A stretch of 64,000 nucleotides of DNA, from NCBI GenBank assembly GCA_000711775.1, contig ARYC01001237.1, positions 42,076 through 106,075 of the forward strand, written 5' to 3'. The stretch comes from Oxytricha trifallax. Taxonomy: Eukaryota; Ciliophora; Spirotrichea; Sporadotrichida; Oxytrichidae. Each line of letters starts with the position of its first letter. Within the stretch, counting starts at the first letter, position 1. Made by a program: the position numbers and the translations under genes. Shown in pieces: positions 31,992-45,500 of the stretch. The notes below the pieces were generated by a model, which saw only the letters and a list, made by a program, of their open reading frames with translations, searched no databases and had not been told where the DNA came from.

Positions 31992-34900
31992 TCACGAGAA
32001 AATACCAAGCTTTTTATTAATCATTGCAAAAGCAAGAGATACAATCGATGTTTAAATTGCTTTGATTACTGTATTAGTGATGGGTATTCCCATTATTTTA
32101 ATTGGATTTAATTAAATTTCTTTGTCTAATCTGACTATAATAACGTCTATTACTACTATGCACTTTTCAATTAACTAATATATGAAATAAATAGAATAAT
32201 ATTGAAAAAATAACTCTTTTGCATATTCAATGCCATAAGTCTCATTTATAAAGTTCAGATAAAGTTTTTGGAAGAGTTAGAATAAACATTTATCGTAAAT
32301 AAGAATCAAAATTATATTTTTAGAAGGTTAAATTCTTTCATTTATAGTATGATATAAAATCTTTTAATAACTTATTATTAAATTAAAAAATTTGAGTAAG
32401 TAAAATAATGAAATTTAAAGTAATTAGTATTTAATTTTTTTTATCAAATCATTACTTTTTTTATTTATATTAAAGTGAATGCAAAATTACGCAGTAATAA
32501 ATTGTATCTAATAATTTTTTATTTTCTATATCTAGACTAATTTCCTAAATCTGAATTTGAATTAATAATAATTTAAAATATACTTAGTATTAATTATTCT
32601 TCAATTTGTATTTCCCCAAAGTTTTGCATCTTTAAATGCGTTATTAAGTAAGGTATTTTTCAATTGATATAGAATGATTTTATCGAAGTCCAATTTTACT
32701 CTTTCTAACACAGATCTAATCTCAATTATTCTCAGAAGCTGATTACTAGATATTTCGTTCACATCATTTTTTAAAATAACTTTAACTCTAATTTACATTT
32801 AAAAATACAAAATTAGCATTAAATTTACTATAGTTCACCTAAGATGCCGCATAAAAATATGAGTATAAAATAAAGCCAAATAGCAGAACTTCGAAAGAAA
32901 GTGTGTAAACTAGTGAAAAAGAGACTTCGACTTCATAAACTTCAAAGAACCATAGCAATTACAAGACTCCAATCAACCCATAAGTAATAAGATATAATGA
33001 CATGTATAGTTGAATTCTAACTGAAAATCTTTGTCCAATATCTAGTACCATCATGCGCAAGTCAAGCCAAGACATAAGGGATTAAGGGTCAAAGTAGTTT
33101 ATTAAAGGGTAGAACTTGAAATTCTTTTTAATTTTAAATCTATTTGGTTCTAACATAGCATCAATTGATTCCATTTAGTAGTACCTTCGTTTCATGTCAT
33201 ATATTCCAATAAATAGAAAGTATGAATTTACCCAGAATAGTTGCCTAACTATAAATACAAGGGCAAGCCAATATATCCATAAAACTGGGTCAGAATATTT
33301 TTCTTTTAATTCTTCTCTATCAAAACTATACAAGTCATCTATCAAAGTCAATCCTAAAGGTAAAACTGCATGTATATAGGAAATAGCATTAACTATAAAT
33401 GAGCTTATTTCTGGTGACATTTAAATCCATAATAAAAAATCTTTTAATTAATCAATCTAATTTTTATAGATATATCTAGTTGGATTATATTTTTTATTTT
33501 AATTGAAGTTTGAGATAATATCTAAATTTTGTATAGTTATGATTATATTAATTTTGAATAAAATTCAAAAATTATACACTATGGCATATAAAAAATAAAA
33601 AACCTTTATAATCTTTTATTTTTGAATTTTTGAATAATTTAAAATATTTTGATCAGTTTTCAGTTATTGATTTAGTTTATTACAATTTTATAAATATCAT
33701 TTTATTTAAAATTTATAATTAAAATAATTTTTTATTTCGATTTATCATCTTGCTTTAAGCTTTAAAAACCTTTTTTTAATATATCTTAATGTGTTATAAT
33801 TTTATTTACATTTTTTTAAAAAAATTATAAGAATTTGACTTAAAATAAAATTTTTATAACTACTTTAAAATAACTTAATTTAAAAAATATAAATCTGAAT
33901 AATACTAAAAAATTCAACTTAGTTTGTTTAAAATAAATTATAAATTGATATAATTTTGTAACTTATTTTCAATTATAAAATTAAAAATGTATTTATATAA
34001 GTTATTTAGATAAAGTTATAGGCTTCACAAATCTATCTAAAATAAAAATTTCCTATATATTATTGGCAATATTAATTACTGAAGATGATAAAAATACTTC
34101 TCTAAAGCAAAGTCTTCCAGAATATATAGTAAATAAGTCTTCTCTCGTTGGAACATTAGCGAATGATATAAAGGGTTCCTCTGGTTTTAATAAGGAATTA
34201 TCTTGCATAATTATTGAAATAAAATTAACTTATATATTAAAGTATATTAATATAAGAATATTTATTGAAGAATTGTTCTGCTACCTGATAGTTTAGTTCT
34301 TTTGATTTTAATTTACCCCTATAATAATTAGAGGAGCTTAAAATATATGTTGCTTAATTATTAATTTTAGGAAAAATATAATTAAAATGATAGCAGATAA
34401 AAATTTTTGGATAAAATCTTTTTGATAAAAATCAAAAAACTTTTAAAAATTAATTTTTAGTTTGATTTTAAAAATATCTCTGTTTCATTTTTCATTAAAT
34501 TACTATAATCTATATTTTATTGGAGTTGGAATTTCAAATGATAAAAAATTTGTATGCAATAAAAATAATTAGTACCATTTAGATTTTTTGTAATACAAAT
34601 CTACAATCAAATTATTTTTAAAAATGAGATTTAATATACTCTCTATCATATCTATTTTAATATAAATGATTTACATTGTTTTATTATCTTAAATTATTAA
34701 TTTAAAGAAAATTTATCAATATCCTCTTATATTTTTGTTAAAAATACTACTTTATTAAATTTTATAAAGCAAAAAAGATATATTTACTTATCGTTAATAT
34801 TAGATTCTTAAAAAATTTATTGATAAAATTATTTTTATCTTATTTTTAAAGATTCTCAACATTTTAGTAAAACTTTTTCCCTTAATTTTCTTGATAACAA

Positions 34901-37900
34901 TCTTCTCAAATGCTCTACTGTACTTATTATCCTTATATTGTACGAATACAATTGATTTGGAAAATGAAATTATAATTAATAAAATAAATAATTAAAATCG
35001 TGGCAGTTAACTTTGTCCTAGCCTAGACAATATGGTACTTGTTCGATAGGGAATTAAAATTTAGCTGAACTTTACTATTGGCGGTACCCCTCTATTGCAT
35101 CCCTGAAGTGAAAAAAACGCGACTTTAATTTTGGATGATTTGTTTAGTTGATTTTAATGCCAAAATTAAAGTCACGTTACTTCACTTCAAGGATGCGAAA
35201 GAGGGGTACCGCCAATAGTAAAGTCCAGCTAAATTTTAATTCCCTATCGAACAAGTACCATATTGTCTAGGCTAGGACAAAGTTAACTGCCACGATTTTA
35301 ATTATTTATTTTATTAATTATAATTTCATTTTCCAAATCAATTGTATTCTACAATAGTAATTATATTTCGTAAATCTCTCCCTGTATTTATTGTCAATTT
35401 TCATAAGAAACTTGAAGTTAAAGAACGAATTTTCAACTTCATTTCTAATCATAGTGTGCTTAATTTCCATGTCAATTTGTTCAGGACCAATTAATTTCCA
35501 ACCTCCATATATAAATTCTTAATTGTTCTCTTCTTAAGTGAAGACTCTTTAGTATTGTAACTGTAATCTTGAGTCTATGGTGGTTGCGTATCTAAATGAG
35601 ACAATGAAAATTCTCAAGAGTAGAGTTAGTATTAAGAAATTGATATAATTTAAGAATATTTTACGATAAAAAAGAGGAAATAGGTGTTTTTAATATCAGA
35701 TTAATGAATAAGAAAAATAATTGTTTAATTAATATATCAAACAAAATTTATAATTACAAATCTATTATTTTATTAAGCTTAATTCAGAATAGATAAATAA
35801 AACTTAATTGATATTAAACCATCAAATTTAATTAACATTTTATGCTTAAATATAATATTTAGATCCAAAATTTTTTCTATTTGTTAAATATTACAATACC
35901 TAATTCCACATAACCTAAATGATATCTCTCCTCTCCATATATATTGTTTGTTAAGGTTGACTAGGAGGAGTATAAAAATTTAGTTTTACTATTTTAACAG
36001 TAATTCTTAAGACTTATTTTATTGAAGAAAAAAATCACAAAACTACGGAATAATTTATAAATAAATCTTATTTAATTTTTTTAAATAAAATTAAAAGTAT
36101 AAAATAATGCAAAGTAACATGGCAAACCATTTAAAACTCTCTATTATAAAGAAATATTTATTTTATGATTAATAAAATTCCAATAAAAATAAGAAATCGA
36201 AAGTATAAACTAGTACATGAAAAAGCTTGAGTAAACTTTTTTTTTCATGCTTAAATTGATGCTTTCTTTTATAAATTATTAAAAATAATTTTAAATATTT
36301 TAATTAAATTCATGTTTACATTTAAAATAGTTCATAATAATTAATAATATGTAGAAGAAAATTCAAAAGAATCTAATTTGGAAATTACATAATTATTCAT
36401 TAATAATTAAACTTAATGAATTATCAAATAAAAAGAAATTATAGAACATTTATATAATAATTATTTATAAAACTAAAGCAATTCTATTAAAAATATTTCA
36501 GCTTTTATTTATTCAGTTTCTAATATATCTTCACAAAATTTTAAAAACATGATAAAATTAATTAATTACAATTTTTTTCTAAAAATGTTGACTGATTTTA
36601 ATAATTGAAGCTTCTTTATAATAATTTTCATTTATATAAATTAATTTTATCAAATCAATTCATTCATTAAAAGGGGTTTTGGGGCAAGATTATTTAATTT
36701 AGTAAATTGAGTTTGGTCCCAAGCCATCAAATCCCATATTAAGGAAGAAGTTTTTATTTTCAAACTTCAATAGAAAAAATGGCAAAAATGGCCCCAAAAA
36801 GAAAAAATAGATTAAGTGATAACTCAGAAATTTTTGAAGGGGATGATTTTTAATTATTTATTATTTATTTTTTAATTTATTTTAATTTTATCTCTAGTCA
36901 ATGATGAAATAAGTATAAATTTTAAGAGATATCATAAATCAGCTTAAAATTTATAAAGATTTAAAAATCCTATCTATTCATAATCCTTGTTGGAAGTTTT
37001 AAAATGTTAAAATAAATTATTATTTTGAATTTTATGATTAGATTGTAGTTTGGATCGATTAAAAGATATATTGAATGGTATTTAATGCAAAATTTATCAT
37101 ATTTGCAGAAATATATTTTTTTATAAGTCAATATAGATTTCAACTTTATATTTAATAAGGAAGAAATTACCTTTCGTGAAACAATCAATTTACCCTACAA
37201 GAAAATTGATAAAAATAAAATTTTGAAATTTATAACATTTTAAATCTTTGATAAATTTTCTTAAGTTTAATATATTTTTGTAACCAGAAGTATTATTATA
37301 AATAGATTTTATGTATGCTAATTATATCATGATTGGATTAAATAAAATTGACATTTATTTTTTTTATCTTCAAATCTTCATTCAATTAACAACTAATTAA
37401 TTGCTTTTAATTGAAATATTAATTCTAATAAATTTTTAATAAGTAAAATTAAATTGGTCTAATAAATTTTATGTATCTCGCTGTGTGAAAAGAAATATAG
37501 GAATCTGAAACAACAAAGTCTTCAGAGTTAAAAGGGTCATTGCAAACTTGCATTAATTATTCTTTTATTTTTTGCATCAACTCCTCTTTTGTTTATATAT
37601 CAGGTTTATTGATAATATCGTAAATTTATAATTAAATAATAAGGTTTCTAGAAAGATTATTGGTCTTAATCTTTGATAATTTCTATTAATAATTAAAAGT
37701 ATTTTCTCTAAATTATAAATATATAGATTAAAAATCATGATAATTTATTTTAAAAAATATAAATTTATAGTGTAAATAATTTGACTAGTTTCATTAGACT
37801 ACTTATTTAACAGCATTTTCGTAGTATCCTAGCCCCATTCATGAAACTTAGATCCATCTAGATTAGAAGATATGTTAATAAAAAAATATTTTTATTGAAA

Positions 37901-38387
37901 AGTCCATAAATAAGATAAAATAACGTTTATAGTAAATGTTCTAGTCTTGAGTTTGATTACACTATTTTGATGACTTTTTATTTGATTGCTTTTATACTTT
38001 TCCAATATCTCCATCTTTAATAAATTAATTTTCAAGCGAAACTCAGTGCTTTTTCATATTTCTAAGCGAAGACTGCTTCTTTTTAAAACTTAAATTAACT
38101 GAATCTCCTTTTTAATTTAATTCTTCTTAATTGCATTGATGATCATTTATTTAAAATCTTATCAAAATATAATACGTGCATACTATATTGAATCTTATAT
38201 TTTTAAAATAGAAATGAAATTATATTTTATAAAAATAAGCAAGATGTCCATATAATTAAAAATTATGAGATTTATCAAATTCAGTTAGTTAATTAATGAA
38301 TTTAAAATATAAATTTGGCAAGTTAGAACGTAAAATTTCACTTTGCATTTTCAAATATTCTGATTCTTAATCTTGTTATATTGACAT
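31992..38387 (-). CDS. Polytopic membrane protein family, copy 2
   Basis: It starts at ATG 38387 (MSIQQDQESEYLKMQ) and ends at TGA 31992-31994. Pieces in order: 38150-37930; 37590-37480 (VCNDPFNSEDFVVSDSYI); 36830-36660 (LGPFLPFFLLKFENKN); 35960-35890 (GEERYHLGYVELGI); 35640-35380 (HTMIRNEVENSFFNFKFLMK); 34160-34080; 33420-33175 (DPVLWIYWLALVFIV); 33110-32850 (MSLYLITYGLIGV); 32770-32620; 32280-32220 (NFINETYGIEYAKEL); 32160-31992 (LNPIKIMGIPITNTV). It is closest to copy 1 in sequence and layout. The start and end peptides of copies 1 and 2 match, so the duplication included the whole gene. A MITE lies between the pieces at 35640-35380 and 34160-34080. Topology is multi-pass and function is unknown. 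Confidence 0.6.
34936..35356. mobile_element. 417-bp palindromic MITE, variant termini
   Basis: Element 34938-35354 between TA dinucleotides. The ends read TTGTACGAATACAATTGAT, and the palindromic arms share the GTGGCAGTTAA and GGCGGTAC blocks with the others but differ inside (GTCCTAGCCTAGACAATATG). It is a subfamily, inserted in a spacer of membrane-protein copy 2. Confidence 0.8.
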
Positions 38388-39501
38388 TTCTGACAAATTA
38401 TTTATATTTTATTACATTGCCAACAATAAAGGGTAATGTGAGATTTAGTTAATGTGTGAATGATAATATTTATTTTCAACTTTAATATTTTTACTTGATA
38501 TCACTTTAAATTTTTTTTCTTTTACATAATATCATTCTAAAATATTTATTATATGCATTTTTATAAATTAATTAAAGCTAAAATATAATTAAATGTTATA
38601 GATAACTAATCTATAATCATTCCTTATGTTACTCTAAACAAATTTTGTTTATATTTTTCTTATACTTTTAATTAATTTTTCTATATTCATAATGTTAATA
38701 AAATTACATCTTACCGCAAATTTTTTGTGAAAATTTTTAGATCTGAAAATGATGAAAATTTTAAATTTACTTAAGTCAAAGAGTTATAGGTGTTTCAAGT
38801 TTTTATATTAATTTAGACCAACCTGACCAGAATTTATAAGGTTTTTTCCATAGTAAAATTCTTTTAAATAAAAAGGGTATTTAAAAATAATCTTCTTAAG
38901 TGATATAAACTAAAGCATTTTATAATTTTTTTTAATAAATACATTTATTTCATTAAAGAATATTATGAATGATAATATTATAAATTAGAAAATACTTTAA
39001 TATTATTTTTGCTATTAATATACAATTAAAATTAATTAAATTATCTTAATTATATTCGTCTCAATAAAATTATAAATTTGTAATAACTAAAAAATAAATT
39101 AAAAAGTTTAACAATGTTTAATTGGTAAAGAGTGTATGAAGGTGTTTAATTAAAAAGAAGATAACTCAAGTTTTTTAGGGAGGGTCTTTTCTGTAAGACG
39201 ACTCGGAATAATGATGTGGTAAAAATAATTTATTATGTACTGTCTAAGATTTAAAGGGTTTTTAAAAAATAGAACTAAAACCTACTTAAACCCCTCCCTA
39301 TATTTCAATACAATAATTAATTATACTAAATAAAAATGATTTTTTTTCTCTATTTTGATATTAAATATTGTAATTATTGTACTATACAAATATTAATTTT
39401 ATTAATTTAAATTTAATTCATTCGAAAAGTCAAACATTATAAATCTAATTTTGAAATCATATTGATATAAAATGAAATAATAAAAATTATAATTTTGTAA
39501 A
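38388..39501. other. AT-rich spacer between copies 2 and 3
   Basis: No coding frame with protein-like composition was found on either strand. A short less AT-rich patch lies at 39150-39300 (AGGGAGGGTCTTTTCTG), with a loosely similar patch upstream of copy 1 at 31820-31870. Confidence 0.45.
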
Positions 39502-42500
39502 TCAAGAAATAAACTAAAACTTGAAATTGATCATAGCGAAAATCAAAGTAAAAAAAGATGTTTTTAAAGCGTTTAGAATAGTAACTGTTAATGGAATTCC
39601 AAAAAGTGAATTATTAATTATTATTCACTTTAAGCAAAATAATAAATATAAAAGTGCAATTGGATTGAATTGAATTTCTCTTTAAAGTCTCTTTTCAATA
39701 GCATTTAACACTTCTAATGATCTATTTAATAATATATAAATAATAATTTAGTGTGAATATGCAACTTTTGAGGCCAAACTCTTTCTTCTTGTATGTGAAG
39801 TAAAATTAAAAACATATATAGAATAGCTTAATTAAAATTATGAAATAGTTTATCTATAGGCTTCTTTAAAGGTGTTGTTAATAAGTTTGTCTTCAAGACT
39901 TCCATAGTATTGAGCATCTTTCCACTCTGATTTAAATCTCTCCAAAACATTTCTTAATTCTACGATTCTCAGAATTTAGTTGTTGGAAATCTCATTCACC
40001 CATGCTCCATAGTAGAAAACCTTATAAATAATCAAACATACCATTCACTACCCTTTTTTAAGATTATAAATTATTTTAAACATCAATTCATTAAAACTTT
40101 GGCATAAATTTAATAATACATATTTTTCTTTCCAATAAAATTATATCTCAATTTTTGTTTTAATGTAGAGCTTTCTATTTTCTAATATCTTAATCAATTT
40201 GTTACAAAAATCTATATTGCTTTAGTTTTCTGACACTCTATTATCAATATAAGTATTTCCTTATTTTGCAAATAATTCAGGGGTTTAATTGCTAACTCAA
40301 ATCCAATTGTTAAAATAAAAGAGAATTCTATATCATATTCAGTGAAGAGCTCAAAGAACCAACCAAGCCAAAGAGATCCTATTAGACCATATGCAACCAT
40401 GAAGAAGTACACATATGAATCAAGTCTTAATTTAAATCTTATTCCCATATCTTGAGCCATTATTCTTAAGTCCAACCACGATTGAAGTGTTTTGGGGTCA
40501 TAGAAGTTTATCAATTTTAATAAGAAACATTTAAGATTTATAAGCTATATGAATGTACTAGTGAGTTAAATAAAATATGAAGAATTAAAAGAACTTTATA
40601 TAAGTAAAATAATTAAAAAAATTGTTTTATTTTAAATAAAATGCACTTTATCAATGGAATAGCCTAAAACTTATCTTTTACTTTAAATCTATTAGGTTCG
40701 AGAAAAGTTTCACATAAAATCATATTGAGTTTTCTTCTGTGCAGATCAATAATAGCCATTTAAAGAAAGATGAAATTAGCATTGTAAAAAGTAAAAGTAA
40801 ATATTAGCAATGGAGTTGTGTAAAACCAATAGTAAGCTTATGTAAATCTTGCTTCTTTCTAAGCATAACTATCATAGTTAAAAAGAAAAAAAAAATTTTC
40901 TTGATTATATATAAATATATATTTAAATATTTGGGTTAATAGCTTGAAAAGTGAAAGGTAGATATGAATTTATTAAAATTAATGAAAGTATATTTGGAAT
41001 AATTTAAATTAAATATTTTTGAACTATTCCATAAATTTATAATTTTAAATATTTTTTTTTTAGGGAGTATAATTAAAGATAGCATTATCAAAGCACATAA
41101 TAAATTAAAACTATTAGTTACCTACCCCATTAAAATAATACATTAATAATTTAAACAGTACTTCAAAAATAAAAGAAAAAATTAAAACGGAACTAAAATT
41201 TACGTACTAATTAGTTCCCACCCAAAATCGTTCAATAATGAAAACTGACTTAAAGAATCTTTACTACCCATTATCAAGGCTTTATTAAAGCCAACCAATG
41301 ATACTAATCTCTCTAAAGGCTAACCAACTAATATACAGAAAACTCCAAAATTCTGGACTTAAAACAAGACTAAGTAAGAGAGAAAGGTCCTTCATACTAA
41401 GGACATGGTATTTACTAATGAGCTTTAAAACCTTTTAAGTTTTCCTGAGCAATGAAAACTTAACGCAATAAGAAGCAACTGAGCACATAACTAACTTCCT
41501 AACCACGTGGAAACACAAAAATGATATATCAGTCGAATTACTTCTAATAGTCACTAAAATATCAAAGGAAGCACACAGGCTGGCTCTCGAGAAAGAGATC
41601 TCCTTCTCAGATGAAACAAGCTTTGATTCTAAGGATAGTCTCTTCTAGATAGACGGCACATATTTCCTATCTAGTACCCCAAGAGAGCAACTACGTCACA
41701 GATCGGTATCATCCAGAACAGAAAATTTTCTGGTCAACACACTACAACAGAATCTGACCAATGACGTCACTTTACCAAACCTTAACTAATAGAGTAAAGT
41801 GATATAATAAATATCACAACTAGACTAATAAATATCCAGAGCTTAACTCAATATATAAAACTAAGTCGACTCAATTAACAAGGTTAATACAACCAGCCCA
41901 AACGCAACAAGATAGGAGACCCCATAGGTCACTCCTACTATGCAAAAAGAAGAGGAAAAAACAAGCGCATAATAGATAACTCAAAAGCCAGACATTATTA
42001 TGCTAGAGCCCGAAGAAGAATAAAAACAGGAACAACCTCAAAAGAACCAAATGCTCAGATAACCACTCAAGAAATTTGTCCCATAAGGACCTCCACTTGA
42101 GAAAATCCTTTCCTTCTAGGAGAAGCCAAAATTCTCCATGATACCCAAAGAAGAAGAGCTACAGAGATACGAACAAAAATACGGCAACTACTCACTACAA
42201 CAATTCCAAAAGTATCTAATCTTTCTCTAGAACATAGAGAACAAAAATAAACTCTTCACTATCAAACAAAACAACATGAACTCTCTAATGTTCCTTAGAA
42301 GACATGTTGAACATACAGTCAGGGGAAAGGTAGGTAGACACTAAGAAACTCACATCACCAACATCACGGAAGCAATAGAAGTTTATGAAGACGACAGCTA
42401 TGAATTCAATCCAAACAAAGAAATATACAAAGAGCTTCATAAAGACTTTATAAGAGTCCTTACTTTTGTGAGAAAAACACTTATCCAAACTTAAGAAATG

Positions 42501-45500
42501 GAAGGAGGTGAACGAGAATAAGAGAGACTACCTAACACATACGACTACTCATACTGGTAGAGTAGTCCAAATCACTCAGAATCAGACAGTGAGAACGATT
42601 GGGAAGATTATTGAATTAACTTAATATAAATCTAACACATATAAAAGGGCTTGTCCCTTACTAGCATATACGCTACTATGATCGGGGGTCCCCAGAGACC
42701 TCAATGTGATCACATTATTATTATTATTATTATTAATAATTTAAATACAGTAAAAAAAATTAAAAAATAATATTTAGCGAGATAAAATAAAGTTTTTGCG
42801 AATCATTTTTTTACATTTTAAGTAAGATAAATAATTATAGAGGACTAGAAACTTATAACAAAATTAGTTTAGTCTATAAAAGTATTTAACCTATTTATAT
42901 TTTAATTATAGGAAATTATATGTTCTCTAAAATAATGAGGATGAGTTACTTTTAGAGAAAAACCTGCATCCTGTATTAGACCTTATTTAAAATTCAATGA
43001 TGGAGCATTAAATATTCTTTTTTGAGAATAATTTTAACTTTTCCTTGCCAAAATTTATATATTGCCAAATTTTTTTTATTAGTTCTAATAAATCTCAACA
43101 GTTAATGGCAGGATAGTTTATAATTTAAAAAATAAAGTAATTAATGATAGCGTGAACAAATGACAAGAAAATCATAATTTTACTTAGTTTGTAAGGTGCT
43201 AAATGTTTTGACATTAAAAATAACTCTCTAAAGACAAGTCTTCCTGAAAAACTTGTAACTAAATCTTCCTTAGTTGGAAAAAATAAAATAATTTAAATAA
43301 TGTAGGAGTTATTAGGTATGCGATTTCTATCTCCATAAATTAAATTATAAATTTAGATTATCTAGCAATAATTAACATAAGTTTAGGAGCTTCATTATTT
43401 TTAGGATTAATATGAATGCTTGATTTTCCTAAACTACTTCGTAGTTAAAGTTTTTGCTAAGTTTACTTGAAGAATTTTATGAATTAATTGAATCTATTTA
43501 TTTCAAATTCTTGGTTGTAATCCCAAGTATTCACGAATTCGTAATTTGTGAAGCGATTTTTATATTCTTCATTAATATGGTAGGAAAACTTAAACTTAAA
43601 GAAGATGTTTTCTACTTCATTTCTTATCATACAGTTATAAAGCTCAAAAATATTTTATGAAGAATACAATTGTATTTGTTTGATAAATTAGAGCCTTAAT
43701 TTCTAACACAATTGGAGATAAATTTTGTGTATAAAGTGTATAAAATGATATTTTAATATAATTTCATTATTAATTCTCAAGAAAATTCTAAAAACAAGGT
43801 TAATTAATAAATATAAATTAGCATTTAATTATTAAGAAAGATTATTTTAAACAATTGAAAATTTAGTCATATAATATTATAGAACAAAATAATGCTCAGT
43901 TTTATACTTATAAGAATTGGTTTTTTAGTGTTTGATCTCTTGTTCTATATTCTTAGGTGAAATGTTATATAAAAAATATCATATAATTAAATGTTCATCC
44001 AAGCTGATATAATCTACTCATCCAGTATTTGTTTTCGTGTTAAAACACTCTACTTTTAAGCTTGTATAGTTGATTCTAAAGATGTTGCATATCTTACTGA
44101 GATTATTCCTTAATTGAATTATTTTAAAATGATATATAAATCCAGGATTTATTTCAAAGTAAATTAAAATTAAATAATTAAATATAACTATGGAATCTAT
44201 AAACCCTTCATAATCTTCCACTTAAATATAATAAGACCATATTTCTATGAGATCTGAATTAGTTCAATAAACATTATAAGCTGCTTTTGAAAGTGTAGGC
44301 TCAAAGAAATTAGTATCAAATATTCCTCCCTAAGTTAAGATCCTAAAAGTTATTAATATGAATAATGATCTTATTTTACTCACATTAGGAACAAAGAATG
44401 ACAAGTCCTTTGAATTGTAAATTTTAAATAATTATAATATATATATTGACCAAGACAAAGCTTAATATACATCATGATAGTGAAACGCTTGATTATTCAA
44501 ATATGTCTTAAATTGATGAATATGGTGAACTTCTCTGTTCTAAAAATTAGGAAAATTACAAATGCTTGAATCTAGTGTAGCATCTTTAAAACAATCTTTC
44601 TGAGTTGAACTAATATAGCAATTGCAATATCAGTTTATTTAAATATTAAAGTCTCACAGTTAAATTATAATTCGATTAAAACAACCTAAAAATAAAGTTT
44701 TTATAATTGGAAATATTGAGATTATTTTTTGGAATAGCTTTTTCTATATCATTTACCATAAATAACTATTTATTTAGAGAAAATTTTTATCTTAACATAG
44801 ATTTTATAAAAATAATTTAAATTGACTTAAAATTAATTTTTCTAATAAAAGACTAATTTTCATATAATTTTGATGTAGAGTTTTATCCTATAAATAATTG
44901 CAAGACAATTAGAGGATTCTTACATTTGCAATTCTTAAACTATTAGTACTTGCTTTATATTGGTCTTGATTTCGAAAGTGATATGCAAATAGTTTCCTAT
45001 CAATAGATAAGTGGTCAAAACAGTTTTAACTAGTTGCTTAAATTCCCAAAAAATATAAATTAAGTAGCTTATCTCATTAGAAATAAACAAACAATTCAAG
45101 TCTATAAAAACTAAGATAGCGATGACAAATCAATCTCTAAAACTTATTCAATAAGTAGACTTGTATTTTTATTATAATAAAATGAAATTATTAGTTAATC
45201 TCTTTCGTTTATGTTTTTCATGTGAGTCGTATAAGCAATATTTCTTAATATTTTAAATATATATTTATAATTTATAATTATTTAACAGTTCAACAAGCTA
45301 TTTATTCAAAGACTGATGCTTTATTAATTTCTTAGTAACTTCTATTATTTTTACATTTGAGTGTTCAACTTATCTAAATCTTACTATTTTATCTTTAAAA
45401 TATTTGATTGATGCTATTCGTATAGTTTTTAATTTATTTTACCTCAATTTTATTTTACTTACCATCATAATACTCAGAAGGACCTATAAGACTCATACTC

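Noticed and set aside
34063-34296. Plus-strand 77-residue ORF
   Set aside because: It is the reverse of a conserved minus-strand piece of copy 2 matching PTKEDL...GRLFFRELF in copies 3 and 4.
36672-36685. GGGGTTTTGGGG resembling a TBE or telomere end
   Set aside because: It lies in a minus-strand coding piece of membrane-protein copy 2, reads Cys-Pro-Lys-Thr-Pro, and lacks the TTAATGAGG sequence that follows all real TBE ends here.
42285-42488. Minus-strand ORF inside the 458-codon ORF region
   Set aside because: It is wholly overlapped by the much longer plus-strand frame with about 26 in-frame Gln codons; shadow.
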